Below are positions 1 through 10,250 of a stretch of DNA of 64,000 bases, piece after piece; the stretch's first letter is position 1, and the number at the start of each line of letters is the position of its first letter. The translations under genes were made by a program, and so were the position numbers. This DNA is from Elymus sibiricus (taxonomy: Eukaryota > Streptophyta > Magnoliopsida > Poales > Poaceae). The notes under the pieces are model-generated. The model did no database searches, was not told where the DNA came from, and saw only the letters and a list, made by a program, of their open reading frames with translations. The stretch covers positions 302,808,509 through 302,872,508 of the forward strand of contig CM077671.1 of assembly GCA_039707655.1 (NCBI GenBank), written 5' to 3'.

Positions 1-1248
1 TCTACAACATAATTTGCAAAGACATTTTGACTATGTTCATGATAATGAGTTCAATTAATCATATTACTTAAGAACTCTCACTCAAATTGACATCCCTCCG
101 GTCATTCGAGTGTTAAATGATCCAAATTCACCAACCCAAGTCCGATCATCACGTGAGATGAGGTGGTTTCAATGGTGACATGTTGATCATATCTACTATA
201 TGACTCATGTTCGACATTTCGGTCTCTAGTGTTCCGAGGCCATGTTTGTACATGCTAGGCTCATCAAGTTTAACCCGAGTGTTCCGCATGTGCAACACTG
301 GCTTGCACCCGTTGTATGTGAACGTAGAGTCTATCACACCCGATCATCACGTGGTGTCTCGAAACGACGAACTTTTGCAACGGTGCACACTGGGGGAGAA
401 CACAATTTTATCTTGAAATTTTAGTGAGGGATCACCTTATAATGCTACTGTCGTCCTAAGCAAAATAAGATGCATAAAAGGATTAACATCACATGCAAAT
501 CATAAGTGACATGATATGGCCATGAACTTGTGCTTTTGATCTCCATATCCAAAGCACCGACATGATCTCCATCGTCACCGGCATGACACCATGATCTCCA
601 TCATCTTGATCTCCATCAACGTGTCGCCATGAGGTTGTCGCGCCAACTATTGCTTCTATGACTATTGCTAACTCATAGCGATAAATTAAAGCAAAAACGG
701 TGAAAATAAATTAAAGACAACCCTATGGCTCCTGCCGGTTGCCGTACTCATCGACATGCACGTCGTGATATTCTATACAAAACATGATCATCTCATACAT
801 CACATATATCTCATCATGTAATTGGCCATATCACATCACAACATACCCTGCAAAAACAAGTTAGACGTCCTCTAATTGTTGTTGCATGTTTTACGTGGCT
901 ACTACGGGTATCTAGCAAGAACGATTCTTACTTATGCAAAAACCACAACGGTGATACACAAATTGCTATTTAACCTTCTCAAGGACCGCCTTTGTCGAAT
1001 CCGATCCAACTAAAGTGGGAGAGACAGACACCCGCCAGCCATCTTTATGCAACAAAGTCACATGTCAGTTGATGGAACCGGTCTCTCGTAAGCGTACGAG
1101 TAAGGTTGGTCCGGGCGGATTCATCCCACAATACCGCTGAATCAAGAAAAGACAAAGGGAGGAAGCAATCTGAGCATCAACGCCCACAAACTCCTTTGTG
1201 TTCTACTCGTGATCTCATGTACGCATAGACCTAGCTCATGATGCCACT
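1..1248 (-). other. E1 primer-binding site and untranslated leader, no gene seen
   Basis: Directly after the LTR on the minus strand is GTGGCATCATGAGC, a drifted initiator-Met-tRNA primer-binding site of the kind used by Angela elements. The next 1.2 kb holds only short, unconvincing reading frames. The 14-bp word CCGATCATCACGTG appears twice on the plus strand (about 142 and 343). I read this as untranslated leader of an autonomous or non-autonomous Angela derivative. Confidence 0.6.
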
Positions 1249-3093
1249 GTTGGGGAACGTTGCATGGGAAACAAAAAATTTCCTATGCACACGCAAGATC
1301 TATCCATGGTGATGAGCATCTACGAGAGGGAGAGTGGATCTACATACCCTTGTAGATCACTAAGCGGGAAGCGTTTAAGAAACGCGGTTAGTGTAGTCGA
1401 ACATCTTTGCGATCCAAATCGCTAGCCGTCCCGCGATCCAATCACGAACCGTCCCACGATCCAATCATGAACCGTTCCGCGATCCAATCACGGTCCTTCC
1501 GATCTAGCGCCGAACGGACGGCACCACCGCGTTCAGCACACGTACAACTCGATGACGATCTCCACCTTCTTGATCCAACAAGAGGGAGCGGAGAGGTAGA
1601 TGAGTTCTCCGTCTACGCGACGGCGCGGCGGCGGCGGCGGTGGAACTATTCCGACGCGGCTTCGCCTAAGCACCGCCGAAACTAGACTAGAGGAGAAACG
1701 ATCTAGAGGAAGAAGAGGGCAGCACGTGGCAATTAGGGTTGGAGCTGCCCTCAAATCCTCTAGTATATATAGGAGGGAGGGAGGAGGAGGCATCCCCTAG
1801 GGTTTCCCCTAGTGGCTTCGGCCGAACCAAGGAGGAGGTGGAGGAGTCCACCTCCAATCCTACTCCAAGTACGATTCCAATCCTACTTGGAAAATCCTTC
1901 CCCCACTTGGGGTTTTTCCTTCTCCCAGCTCCTAGCCGCATGGGCCTTGTGGGGCTGGTTTGCCCAGCCCACTAAGGGCTGGTGCACCACCCCTCAGGCC
2001 CATGTGGCCTCCCGGCGTGGGTGGCCCCTCCCGATGGCCCTCCGGCACTCCCGGTACACTACCGGAAATACCCAAAACTTTTCCGGTGGCCAAAATGGGA
2101 CTTCCTATATATCAATCTTTATGTCTGGACCATTCCGGAGCTCCTCATGACATTCAGGATCTCATCTGGGACTCCGAATAACTTTCGGTCACCAACATAC
2201 ATAACTCAACTATACCGAAACGTCACCGAATCTTAAGTGTGCAGACCCTGCGGGTTCGAGAACTATGCAGACATGACCGAGACACCTCTACAGTCAATAA
2301 CCAATAGTGGGACCTGGATGCCCATATTGGTTCCTACATATTCTATGAAGATCTTTATCGGTTGAACCTCTATGTCAAGGATTCAGTTAATCCCGTACGA
2401 TGTTCCCTTTGTTCTTCGGTATGTTACTTGCCCGAGATTCGATCGTCGGTATCTCTATACCTAGTTCAATCTCGTTACCGGCAAGTCTCTTTACTCGTTT
2501 CGTAATACAAGATCCCATGGCTAACACTTTAGTCACATTGCTTGCAAGGCTTATTGTGATGTTGTATTACCGAGTGGGCCCTGAGATACCTCTCCGTCAT
2601 ACGGAGTAACAAATCCCAGTCTCGATCCATGTCAGCTCAACAGACACCTTCGGAGATACCTGTAGAGCATCTTTATAGTCACCCAGTTACATTGTGACAT
2701 TTGATACACACAAGGTATTCCTCCGGTGTCAGTGAGTTGCATGATCTCATGGTCATAGGAACAGATACTTGACATGCAGAAAACTGTAGAAATAAACTAA
2801 CACGATCATATGCTACGTTCATAGTTTGGGTCATGTCCATCACATCATTCTCCTAATGACGTGATCCCGTTATCAAATGACATCTCATGTCTATCGTCAG
2901 GAAACCTTGACCATCTTTGATCAACGAGCTAGTCTACTAGAGGCATACTAGGGACACAGTGTTGTCTATGTACCCACACATGTATTTGAGTTTCCAATCA
3001 ATACAATTATAGCATGGATAATAAACGATTATCATGAACAAGGAAATATAATAATAACCAATTTATTATTGCCTCTAGGGCATATTTCCAACA
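1249..3093 (-). repeat. E1 5' LTR (1,845 bp)
   Basis: Starts and ends with the TGTTGG/CCAACA inverted terminal repeat. It is the same LTR type as the copies at 30599-32382 and 39222-39990. A minus-strand TATA-like run (TATATATA) lies near 1764-1771, where the LTR promoter would be expected. Confidence 0.92.
1764..1771 (-). promoter_or_regulatory. TATA-like box of E1 LTR
   Basis: Minus-strand TATATATA within the LTR. The same position relative to the LTR ends is occupied by a TATA run in the E4 LTR (31067-31074). Promoter activity is inferred from position only. Confidence 0.45.
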
Positions 3094-3405
3094 TGTCCTT
3101 CTGCATGCTGAGCACGGAACTGAGAAGAAGATCCATCTTCTCACTTCGGGTCTTTGGCACCTGAGCACTAGTGTCTCTGGCTGCCTCTGTCTCTGCCTGT
3201 GCTGTAGCTGAGGTGGGATGATCTGGATCCATCACCACGACATTGTCTTCGAGCTCTGGCAGGAGTGGCAATGTGGTCGATCAAGTGCATACACGTGCTT
3301 CTCCAGCTGGGAGTTGATAAGCATCTGAATGTATGGTGCATAACCACATGATCTCTTCTGATCTGCATCAGTCCTCTTCACGATTTCAAATATCAAGTCC
3401 ATTAC
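3094..3405 (-). pseudogene. Element H protein 2, C-terminal fragment
   Basis: Third visible piece of a minus-strand reading frame that starts at 40945. The frame enters from 30161 once E2 and one copy of its ATTAC duplication are discounted, and runs about 55 codons with a hydrophobic/basic composition (MDLIFEIVKR, then a CGYAP segment). A frameshift lies near 3240-3280; the next frame carries a Glu/Asp/Thr-rich tail down to 3094, where the E1 LTR cuts it. I do not recognise a domain. Function is unknown. Confidence 0.65.
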
Positions 3406-3946
3406 TGTTGGGGATATAACCCCGTGGTGAGACCCGCCCAGGAGGGGCCGGGTCATACCTGATGGCTCGTAGCCAAGACCTATAAGGTGGGCCAGAAGAT
3501 GAAGGCCAGGCCGCATGGCGGCTTACCTGACGGGCCAAGACGAAGGCCCAGAGAAAGAAGATGGTGTGAAGACCCGGGCGGTTAAGCCGCCCGGAGACGG
3601 CTTGCCCAAGAAGGCAAGGCGGCTTAGAGACAGGATCAACTACGATGTATGAGTCGGTTTAGGACTCGTGTAACCCAGAGCCTCAACCTCCTATATAAAG
3701 GTGAGACTCTGCGGCGGTTTAGACAAGAAACCAATCGATCGAGAACGAGGTCAAGCGAATCCGCTCCCTTGTAATCGATACTCCAATCAATACAGCACAA
3801 GCAGGACGTAGGATTTTACCTCTTCTCGAGGGGCCGAACCTGGGTAAACTCGTATCTCTCGTCTCGACCAACCCATTTGAGTCCACCGTCTTAGCGATGG
3901 CCTCGAACCTAAGTCTTCGGACATCTACCGTGACAAAACCATGACA
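3406..3946 (+). repeat. E2 5' LTR (541 bp)
   Basis: Aligned by eye to 29620-30160 without gaps, with about 19 mismatches (roughly 3.5%). It ends ATGACA while the 3' copy ends ACGACA. It contains a TATATAAA box at 3692-3699. Confidence 0.95.
3692..3699 (+). promoter_or_regulatory. TATA box of E2 5' LTR
   Basis: CTATATAAAG sits about 290 bp into the LTR and is conserved in the 3' LTR copy at 29904-29913. It is the likely start region for the genomic transcript. Confidence 0.6.
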
Positions 3947-3965
3947 GTTGGCGCCCACCATGGGG
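3947..3965 (+). other. E2 primer-binding site
   Basis: GTTGGCGCCCACCATGGGG follows the LTR immediately. E3 has the same sequence with one change at 10232, so both use the same primer tRNA. I did not determine which tRNA. Confidence 0.75.
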
Positions 3966-4526
3966 CTAGCGCTCGGTGGTGTTGAGTTCTCAAAGGGCTC
4001 TCTCCCAGGGATCGAGGGGTATGCTGTTGGCAGGATGACCAAGAGTCGCCGCGGCGGGCTCTACATCGACGACGGCGGCTGGGGCCCTGAGGCCGACTCC
4101 ATCGAGTATGGGTTCCAGGTCCCCTTCGGCGGAATCCACGTCTTCATCGGCAAGATCGGCGGATCTGAACCCGGGCCGGACATCTGCACCGACATCGTCG
4201 AGCCGGCCCGGCGCGAGGCACCCGCCCGACGCGTGCAACCCGCCCGTGCTGACCCGGGCAGGAAGCATGTCTTCGTCGGCTTCACCCAGGGCATGGAGCT
4301 TGAAGGTTCTATGTCGCAGGAAGATACCCTCATCTGCTCAGAGGATGGATCCTCAAGCGGAGAGACGGAGTCAATCTATCATCTTCACAATGGTGGGCTT
4401 GGGGGCTGCATCGAGCATTACCCCGAGTCAGAATATCATGAGCCGGAGGAATATGAGCCGCCGAACCGCGCTGCCGTCTTCATGGCGGGTTCAGCGCCGG
4501 CCCTAGTAGCACAGCCGCCGGCGTGA
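3960..4526 (+). CDS. E2 short ORF ahead of gag (about 188 aa)
   Basis: Open from an ATG inside the primer-binding site to a TGA at 4524-4526, whose last bases overlap the gag frame (GTGA). The protein is acidic toward the C-terminus (clusters of Glu, Asp and Ser) and rich in Gly and Pro. No catalytic motif is visible. E3 has a comparable N-terminal stretch fused in frame with its gag, so this may be the gag N-terminus displaced by a frameshift rather than a separate protein. Confidence 0.5.
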   Translation: MGLALGGVEFSKGSLPGIEGYAVGRMTKSRRGGLYIDDGGWGPEADSIEYGFQVPFGGIHVFIGKIGGSEPGPDICTDIVEPARREAPARRVQPARADPGRKHVFVGFTQGMELEGSMSQEDTLICSEDGSSSGETESIYHLHNGGLGGCIEHYPESEYHEPEEYEPPNRAAVFMAGSAPALVAQPPA

Positions 4527-6470
4527 CCAGGTCAGGAGCTGGCAGGCCGCCGGCTCAGGTTCTCTTGGATCTGATGAATGAGCTTACAACCCTGATGGAA
4601 ACTGAGGTCACTGCTGAAAACCAAGCGGCCCGCAACGCGGAGATCACGAGGTTGAAGAACCAGATGGCCGGAGTCCAACAGGAAATCAACGCGCTGAAGG
4701 CCCAGATGGATGCTGAGGCGGAGCGCCTTAGGGCGGATGCTTTCCGCCTTGAGCTAGAGCAGCAGTCTGCAGCGGCGGTTCATCGGATGAGGCATCAATC
4801 CCGCCTGCTGGATCAATATGAAGCCAGAAATATTTTTAACACGCCAGGGACGGGACGGAATGTGCCTTTGACCGTAACCCGGACGGCGGAAGTACCTGGA
4901 AGCCGGGCGGCGGTTCAGCATCAGCAGCCAGACCCGCCCCGACGGAACCAAAACCCGCCACAGTTTTTTCCGACGCCACCGGGTCATTATTCTAATCCGA
5001 CGGAGAACATGGTGGCGGCGGCCACCAGGCTTGATACAATTCCCATCCCCGATGAGGCACCTTTTGCAGAGGAGGTGCGGAACGCTATTGGATACCTGTG
5101 GACGGCGGTGGCCCAGCAGGAGAAGTATACTTACAGCCGGAGCCGCGTGCATTCAACTCCCATCCCCAGCCGCAGCTACAGCCGGCGTTATGAGTTGCCG
5201 GTGGTTTCTAGCAGTGAACGACATCGGAACCCGCCGCGAGTTGATCGGGCGGCTCTGGATGCTCAGGCGCTGGTGGATCGGGCAAGAGCACAGCGAGAAG
5301 CGGCGGCTCTGGCGACGGCGGCGGCTCATCAGGAACCCACAGTTGCACCTTCTGTCTCAGTAGGGGCAGGATTGACCTCCAGGGCTATGGGAGTGCCGTG
5401 TGTAGCACCGGCTCTACGGAACGAGCGTCTGCCGAAGGATTTCAAAGGTCCTCGCAAGGTGCCCAACTATACTGCTGACCTACCTCCAGAGGCTTGGATC
5501 GAAAGCTATGAGCTGGCCATGGAGATGTTAGACGTCAGTGATGCAGTATGTGCCAAATATTTCATCATGATGCTGGAAGGGCCAGCTCGCACGTGGTTGA
5601 AAGGCTTGCCACCCAACACCATTAATTCCTGGTGTGAATTAAAGGCGAAATTCATCAAAAATTTCCAAGGAACGTGCAAGCAGCCCATGACAATTGTGGA
5701 TCTGGACCATTGCGTGCAGCGTGATGACGAGTCGGCTCATCACTGGGTCCGGCGGGTCTCAACCATCATCCACTCTTCTGAATAGATTACGGCGGCTGAA
5801 GCAGTTTTGATTCTGGAGAAGAATTGCCATTTTACACCACTGAAGCAGAAGCTTGGCCGGCTCAAGCGCACGTGCCAGGATATGAGGGAGCTCATGGCGG
5901 CTCTCACCAAGTATGCAGACTCCGATAACACGAAGGATCCTGGCTCCAATGATGAGAAATCGGGTCAGGGTAAGAAAAACAACAATGGCAAGGGTCAACA
6001 GCAAAACGCGGCTGGAAATAGCAACCCGGGCAAGCGGAAGAACCCGGACGGCGGGTCAGAATTTGTGGCAAACACGAGCACTGGGAACAATCGTGCTAAG
6101 GGCAATGGGAATTTCAGGCCACCCTTTAACAAGGGAAAAGCTCCTTTCAACCTGGAAGAGATGCTCAACAAACCTTGTCCGGAGCACAGCCGGCCTGATA
6201 AGCCGGCAGGCCATACTTGGAGGGATTGCAGTATTATGCGGCAGTTTCGGGATTACAGCCTTCAACAGCATCGGAATAACGGTAATGGGCCATCAGGCGG
6301 CTCGGGGCCGGGCGGATCAGGAGCCGGCTTTGGTGCTGGCGGCTCAGGATCCGGGTACCAGGGTCAAGGCAATCAAGGAGGTCATCATCAGCAGTCTGGC
6401 GGTGGAGGCCAGCAGCAGAATAACCAATCAGGGTACCAGACTAACCCGAAACAGCTCAGTGGGGGTCAGT
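4523..6470 (+). pseudogene. E2 gag (broken by a TAG)
   Basis: Capsid-type polyprotein that would assemble the retroelement particle. A Glu/Gln-rich coiled coil comes first (about 4560-4800), then Pro/Arg-rich sequence, then the retrotransposon gag fold near 5440-5760 (PPEAWIESYE, then an ARTWLKGLPP segment). An in-frame TAG at 5783-5785 interrupts a frame that stays open on both sides. Beyond it is a Lys/Asn/Gly-rich RNA-binding region and an atypical zinc motif near 6170-6235 (Cys-x2-His ... His-x4-Cys), followed by a Gly/Gln/Ser-rich stretch at 6280-6450. E3 gag has the same unusual zinc arrangement. Confidence 0.85.
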
Positions 6471-8160
6471 ATCATGTTTTTACAACCAGCCTCGACAAGC
6501 GAGACCGGAAGGTGCGCAAGCGGGCGGTTAATGCAGTCATGCCGGCTCTCCCACAGTATTTGAAGTGGTCCGAGTATGACATAACTTGGAGCAGGGAGGA
6601 TCACTCGCCGCGTGTTGATAACCCGGGGCAACTGGCTTTAGTAGTTGCCCCCCAGGTTGGAGGATATGTGTTCACTAAAGTGCTTATGGATGGTGGCAGC
6701 AGCATCAACATCCTGTATTATGACACTTTCAGCCGGATGGGTTTGCTTGATAAGGATCTTAAGCCCTCTTCAACAGTTTTTCACGGTGTGGTACCCGGAA
6801 AATCGGCTTATCCAGTAGGAAAGATTTCTTTGGAGGTAGCTTTTGGTGACGAATTCAACTACAGGGTGGAGTCTTTGTGGTTTGAAGTGGTCAAAATCAA
6901 GAGCCCATATCACGCTCTGTTTGGACGGCCGGCTTACGCCAAGTTCATGGCTAGGCCTTGCTATGTTTACTTATAGCTTAAGATGCCCGGGTTGAACGGG
7001 ACGATTACCGTGCATGGTGATCGGAAGACGGCTCTTGAGTGTGAGGAAGGTGACGCAGCTTATGCAGAGTCAAGTTGTGCTGAGGCAGAGCTCAAGTTTT
7101 ATAAGGAAAATGTTGACCCGGAAGATATGACTCCACTGAAGAAGCCTAACACGGAATCTGAGCCGCCACTCAAGTTCGTGGCGGAAGATACCAAGTTGGT
7201 GGACTTTACGCCGGGCGACTCATCACAGCAGTTCACCATCGGGGCTAACATGGACCCCGCATAGGAAAGCGCGCTCATCGAATTCATCCGTGAGAATCGG
7301 GACATTTTTGCATGGAAGCCTTCTGACATGCCGGGTGTACCGAGAGAGTTCGCTGAGCACCACCTTCATGTGGATCCTAAGTTTAAGCCGGTCAAACAGT
7401 TCCTCCGGCGGTTCAATGAGGAGAGGCGTAAGGCTATTGGAGAAGAGGTGGCCCGGCTCTTGGCAGAAGGGTTCATCATGGAGGTTTTTCACCCGGAGTG
7501 GTTAGCTAACCCGGTGCTAGTGCTTAAGAAGAACGGCACGTGGCGTATGTGTGTGGATTAAACGGACCTTAACAAGGCCTGTCCAGTTGATCCGTTTGCT
7601 CTCCCCCGCATCGACCAGATTATTGATGCAACGGCGGGTTCTGAGAGTTTATGCTTCCTGGACGCTTATTCAGGATATCATCAGATCAAGATGGCAGTTA
7701 AAGACCAAGAGAAGACGGCTTTCATTACGCCTTTTGGTGCTTTTTGCTATGTGTCTATGCCTTTCGGGCTCAAGAGTGCCCAGGCGACTTACCAACGTTT
7801 TGTGCAGAACTGTCTTCATGGTCAAATTGGGCGCAATGTTCATGCTTATATGGATGATATTGTGGTTAAGTCAAGGAAGAAGGAGACTCTACTTGACGAC
7901 CTGAAGGAAACGTTCGACAATTTGCGGGTTTACAAGATGATGCTTAACCCGGCAAAGTGTGTTTTCGGTGTGCCTGCAGGCAAACTTTTGGGATTTCTAG
8001 TCTCTGAGCATGGCATTGAAGCTAATCTGGACAAGATAAAGGCTATCACTTCCCTATCTGAGCCGGTGAGCATCAACAACGTTCAGCGCCTGGCGGGTCG
8101 AATCGCTGCGTTAAGTCGGTTCATAAGCCGCCTATGTGAGAAGGCTATTCCTCTGTATCA
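6471..8160 (+). pseudogene. E2 protease and reverse transcriptase (stops at 6974, 7262, 7559)
   Basis: Same frame as gag. An aspartic-protease core, LMDGGSSINI, lies near 6685. Reverse transcriptase follows: N-terminal part from about 7325 (MPGVPREFAEH), fingers/palm with SLDAYSGYH-like sequence near 7655, and the catalytic YMDD at 7847-7858. TAG codons at 6974-6976 and 7262-7264 and a TAA at 7559-7561 interrupt an otherwise open frame. Two sit where the E3 or family sequence suggests Gln and one where it suggests Tyr (inference). The enzyme would copy element RNA into cDNA; this copy cannot make it intact. Confidence 0.92.
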
Positions 8161-9191
8161 AATGATGAAGAAAACAGACAATTTTGTCTGGAATAAGGCG
8201 GCGGGTGAAGCGTTTGAGGCGCTCAAGAAGCAGCTGGTTGAGCCGCCGGTCTTGGCCGCTCCGGCTGAGAAGGAACCTTTACTCCTCTATGTGGCAGCTA
8301 ACAACAGGACAGTCAGCGCCGCGATTGTTGTGGAGCGTAAGGTGGCAGGAAAGGAATACCCGGTTCAGAGGCCGGTTTACTACGTCAGTGAAGTCCTGAT
8401 CGAGTCCAAGCAAAGGTACCCGCATTGGCAGAAACTGATATATGGGGTGTTCATGGCAAATCGTAAGTTGAAGCATTACTTCCTGGGACATCAGATCACT
8501 GTGGTTAGTTCTGCCCCGTTGGGTGACATAATTCAAAATAGAGAAGCCACTGGCAGCATTGCTAAGTGGGCATTGGAGCTCGGGCCTCTTAATCTAAAAT
8601 ATGTGCCTCGCACGGCTGTCAAGTCTCAAGCCTTGGTGGACTTTATAAATGATTGGACAGAGTGTCAGTCGCCCGAGGAGAAGCCGGATAACACATACTG
8701 GACAATTCACTTTGATGGATCCAGGCAATTGGACGGGTCAGGGGCTGGAGTTGTCTTAACTTCCCCTAGAGGTGATAAGTATTGTTATGTGTTAAGGTTG
8801 ATGTTTCCCTGTACTAACAATGCAGCTGAGTATGAGGCTTTACTTCATGGCCTTCGTGTGGCTAAGGAGATGAACCTGAGCCGGGTTAGATGTCTTGGCG
8901 ACTCAGACCTCGTGGCTCAGCAAGTTTCAGGTACGTTGGATTCCAAAGACCCATGGATGGCGGCTTATCGTCAGGCGGTGGACATCATTGCTGGACACTT
9001 CAAGGGTTATCAGGTGGATCATATTGACCGTCGCAAGAACGAGGCGACTGATGCCTTGTCAAGGTTGGGCTCTCAGCATAAGCCGGTGCTGCCTAACGTT
9101 TTCTTGGATGTGTTGTATCATCCGTCTGTTAAGCTACCTTCAGAGGAGGATCTGGCCATACCTGACCCGGAGGGGCAGCTGGTGGCGGCTC
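8161..9191 (+). pseudogene. E2 RNase H and archaeal-type second RNase H
   Basis: Open in the RT frame up to the E3 insertion. The first RNase H domain (8170-8660) is the degenerate connection-like copy typical of the Tat lineage. The second, starting IHFDGSRQLDGSGAG near 8705 and including NNAAEYEALLHGL and GDSDLVAQQV, carries the Asp/Glu/Asp set expected for an active site. The presence of two RNase H domains is the diagnostic Tat feature. E3 inserted at 9191/9192, inside the short linker before integrase. Confidence 0.92.
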
Positions 9192-10231
9192 TGACGGGGT
9201 TATTACTCCCGGGTAGGCCAAAGCTATGGGGTCCTTCCCCCGCTCGAAGAAAAAACAGTACCGCCAGCTGGTCCACGGCCGGCTGGGCCGCGGCCGGCTG
9301 GCGGGCCACCGGCTGCCTCAGGACCGGCTGGCGGGGAGCCGGCTGGCCCGCCACCGGCTCCCTCGGGGCCGGCTGGCGGACAGCCGGCACGTCCTTTGCC
9401 AGCTCACCTGGGGTCGGCTGCCTCCACGCCGGCTCTCCCGCTGACCTTCGGACGGACCAGCTCCCGTCCCGTCTCTCTGCGCATCAGTACGGCGACAAGA
9501 CGAGACCTCCGTTACCTGCCCCGGCGTGGCCACAGTGGCCCCTGACACGCGGGCGCAGGGCCACAGTGACTGCTGACCTCGGCTGACCACGACAGGGCTT
9601 CCAACAGTGCCGGCACGCTCCAACTACTCCATTACCTGCTCCGGCGTGGATACAGTGCAGCCGGCCATACCGCTGACCGCGGCCGGCATCCACAAGGCGA
9701 CGCCCCGACGGGCAGCCCGTGCCGCGACGCGACCGGCATGGTACCCACCAAGCGGGCCCCGCCGGCTCCTGATGGGACCCGACAGCCGGCGGGCCCTACC
9801 AGCGACAAGACCCCACAGCCGGCGGCCCCCATGGCCGGCCAAAGAGGCTGCCGGCTGGGCCCCCCAAGACCTTCTATTCATATTGTAACCCGGGGGGTTG
9901 GCCTATAAAACCCCCCGGGCCTCCCCCATGCAAGGGGGCGCCCGGTTAGACTCTTTTCATACACCACCCATACGTAGAGAGGCAGGAAGGGCGAGCTAGC
10001 TCCTTCTTCCTCCTCTATCCATACAGCTCAAGGAGCTCCATTGTAACCTTACCATCGTCTCAACTAGACCAAGCAGGACTAGGGGTGTTACCTCCCATGG
10101 AGGGCCCTGAACCTGGGTACATCCTGTGTCCGCCACCGCTTGTGCCTAACCCCGCTCCCGGAGCCCGTCGGCGTCCTTCGGCCCCTCTCGATAAGCCTAC
10201 CCATGGCATCTGCCGTGACGAAACCATGACA
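9192..10231 (+). repeat. E3 5' LTR (1,040 bp)
   Basis: Starts TGACGGGG and ends ATGACA. Compared by eye with the 3' LTR it has about 25 substitutions plus two extra blocks of about 15 and 34 bp that the 3' copy lacks. Positions 9265-9440 are a run of degenerate GCCGGCTGGC units. A TATAAAA box is at 9904-9910. Confidence 0.93.
9904..9910 (+). promoter_or_regulatory. TATA box of E3 5' LTR
   Basis: CTATAAAA is followed by a GGGGGG/CCCCCC-rich hairpin-forming stretch (9888-9945). It is conserved in the 3' LTR at 22457-22463. Confidence 0.6.
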
Positions 10232-10250
10232 GTTGGCGCCCACCGTGGGG
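10232..10250 (+). other. E3 primer-binding site
   Basis: GTTGGCGCCCACCGTGGGG directly after the LTR, one base different from the E2 site. Confidence 0.75.

Larger units (their letters stand above)
1..3093 (-). mobile_element. E1: Angela/BARE-1-type Copia element, 5' LTR plus leader, runs off left edge
   Basis: On the minus strand this reads as a complete 5' LTR (3093 down to 1249) followed by internal sequence that leaves the window at base 1. The LTR starts TGTTGGAAATATGCCCTAGA and ends CCCCAACA, the signature of the Angela/WIS/BARE-1 superfamily of Triticeae Copia elements (known family knowledge). It interrupts element H at 3093/3094, so the other flank and its TSD lie outside the window. 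No gag reading frame is visible in the 1.25 kb of internal sequence that can be seen. Confidence 0.9.

Noticed and set aside
1407..2236. Several overlapping ORFs in the E1 LTR
   Set aside because: Chance frames in the LTR; they are not conserved in the E4 LTR copy.
9200..9586. Continuation of the E2 pol frame into Ala/Gly/Trp-rich sequence
   Set aside because: This is read-through of the repetitive E3 LTR after the insertion point at 9191, not an E2 domain.
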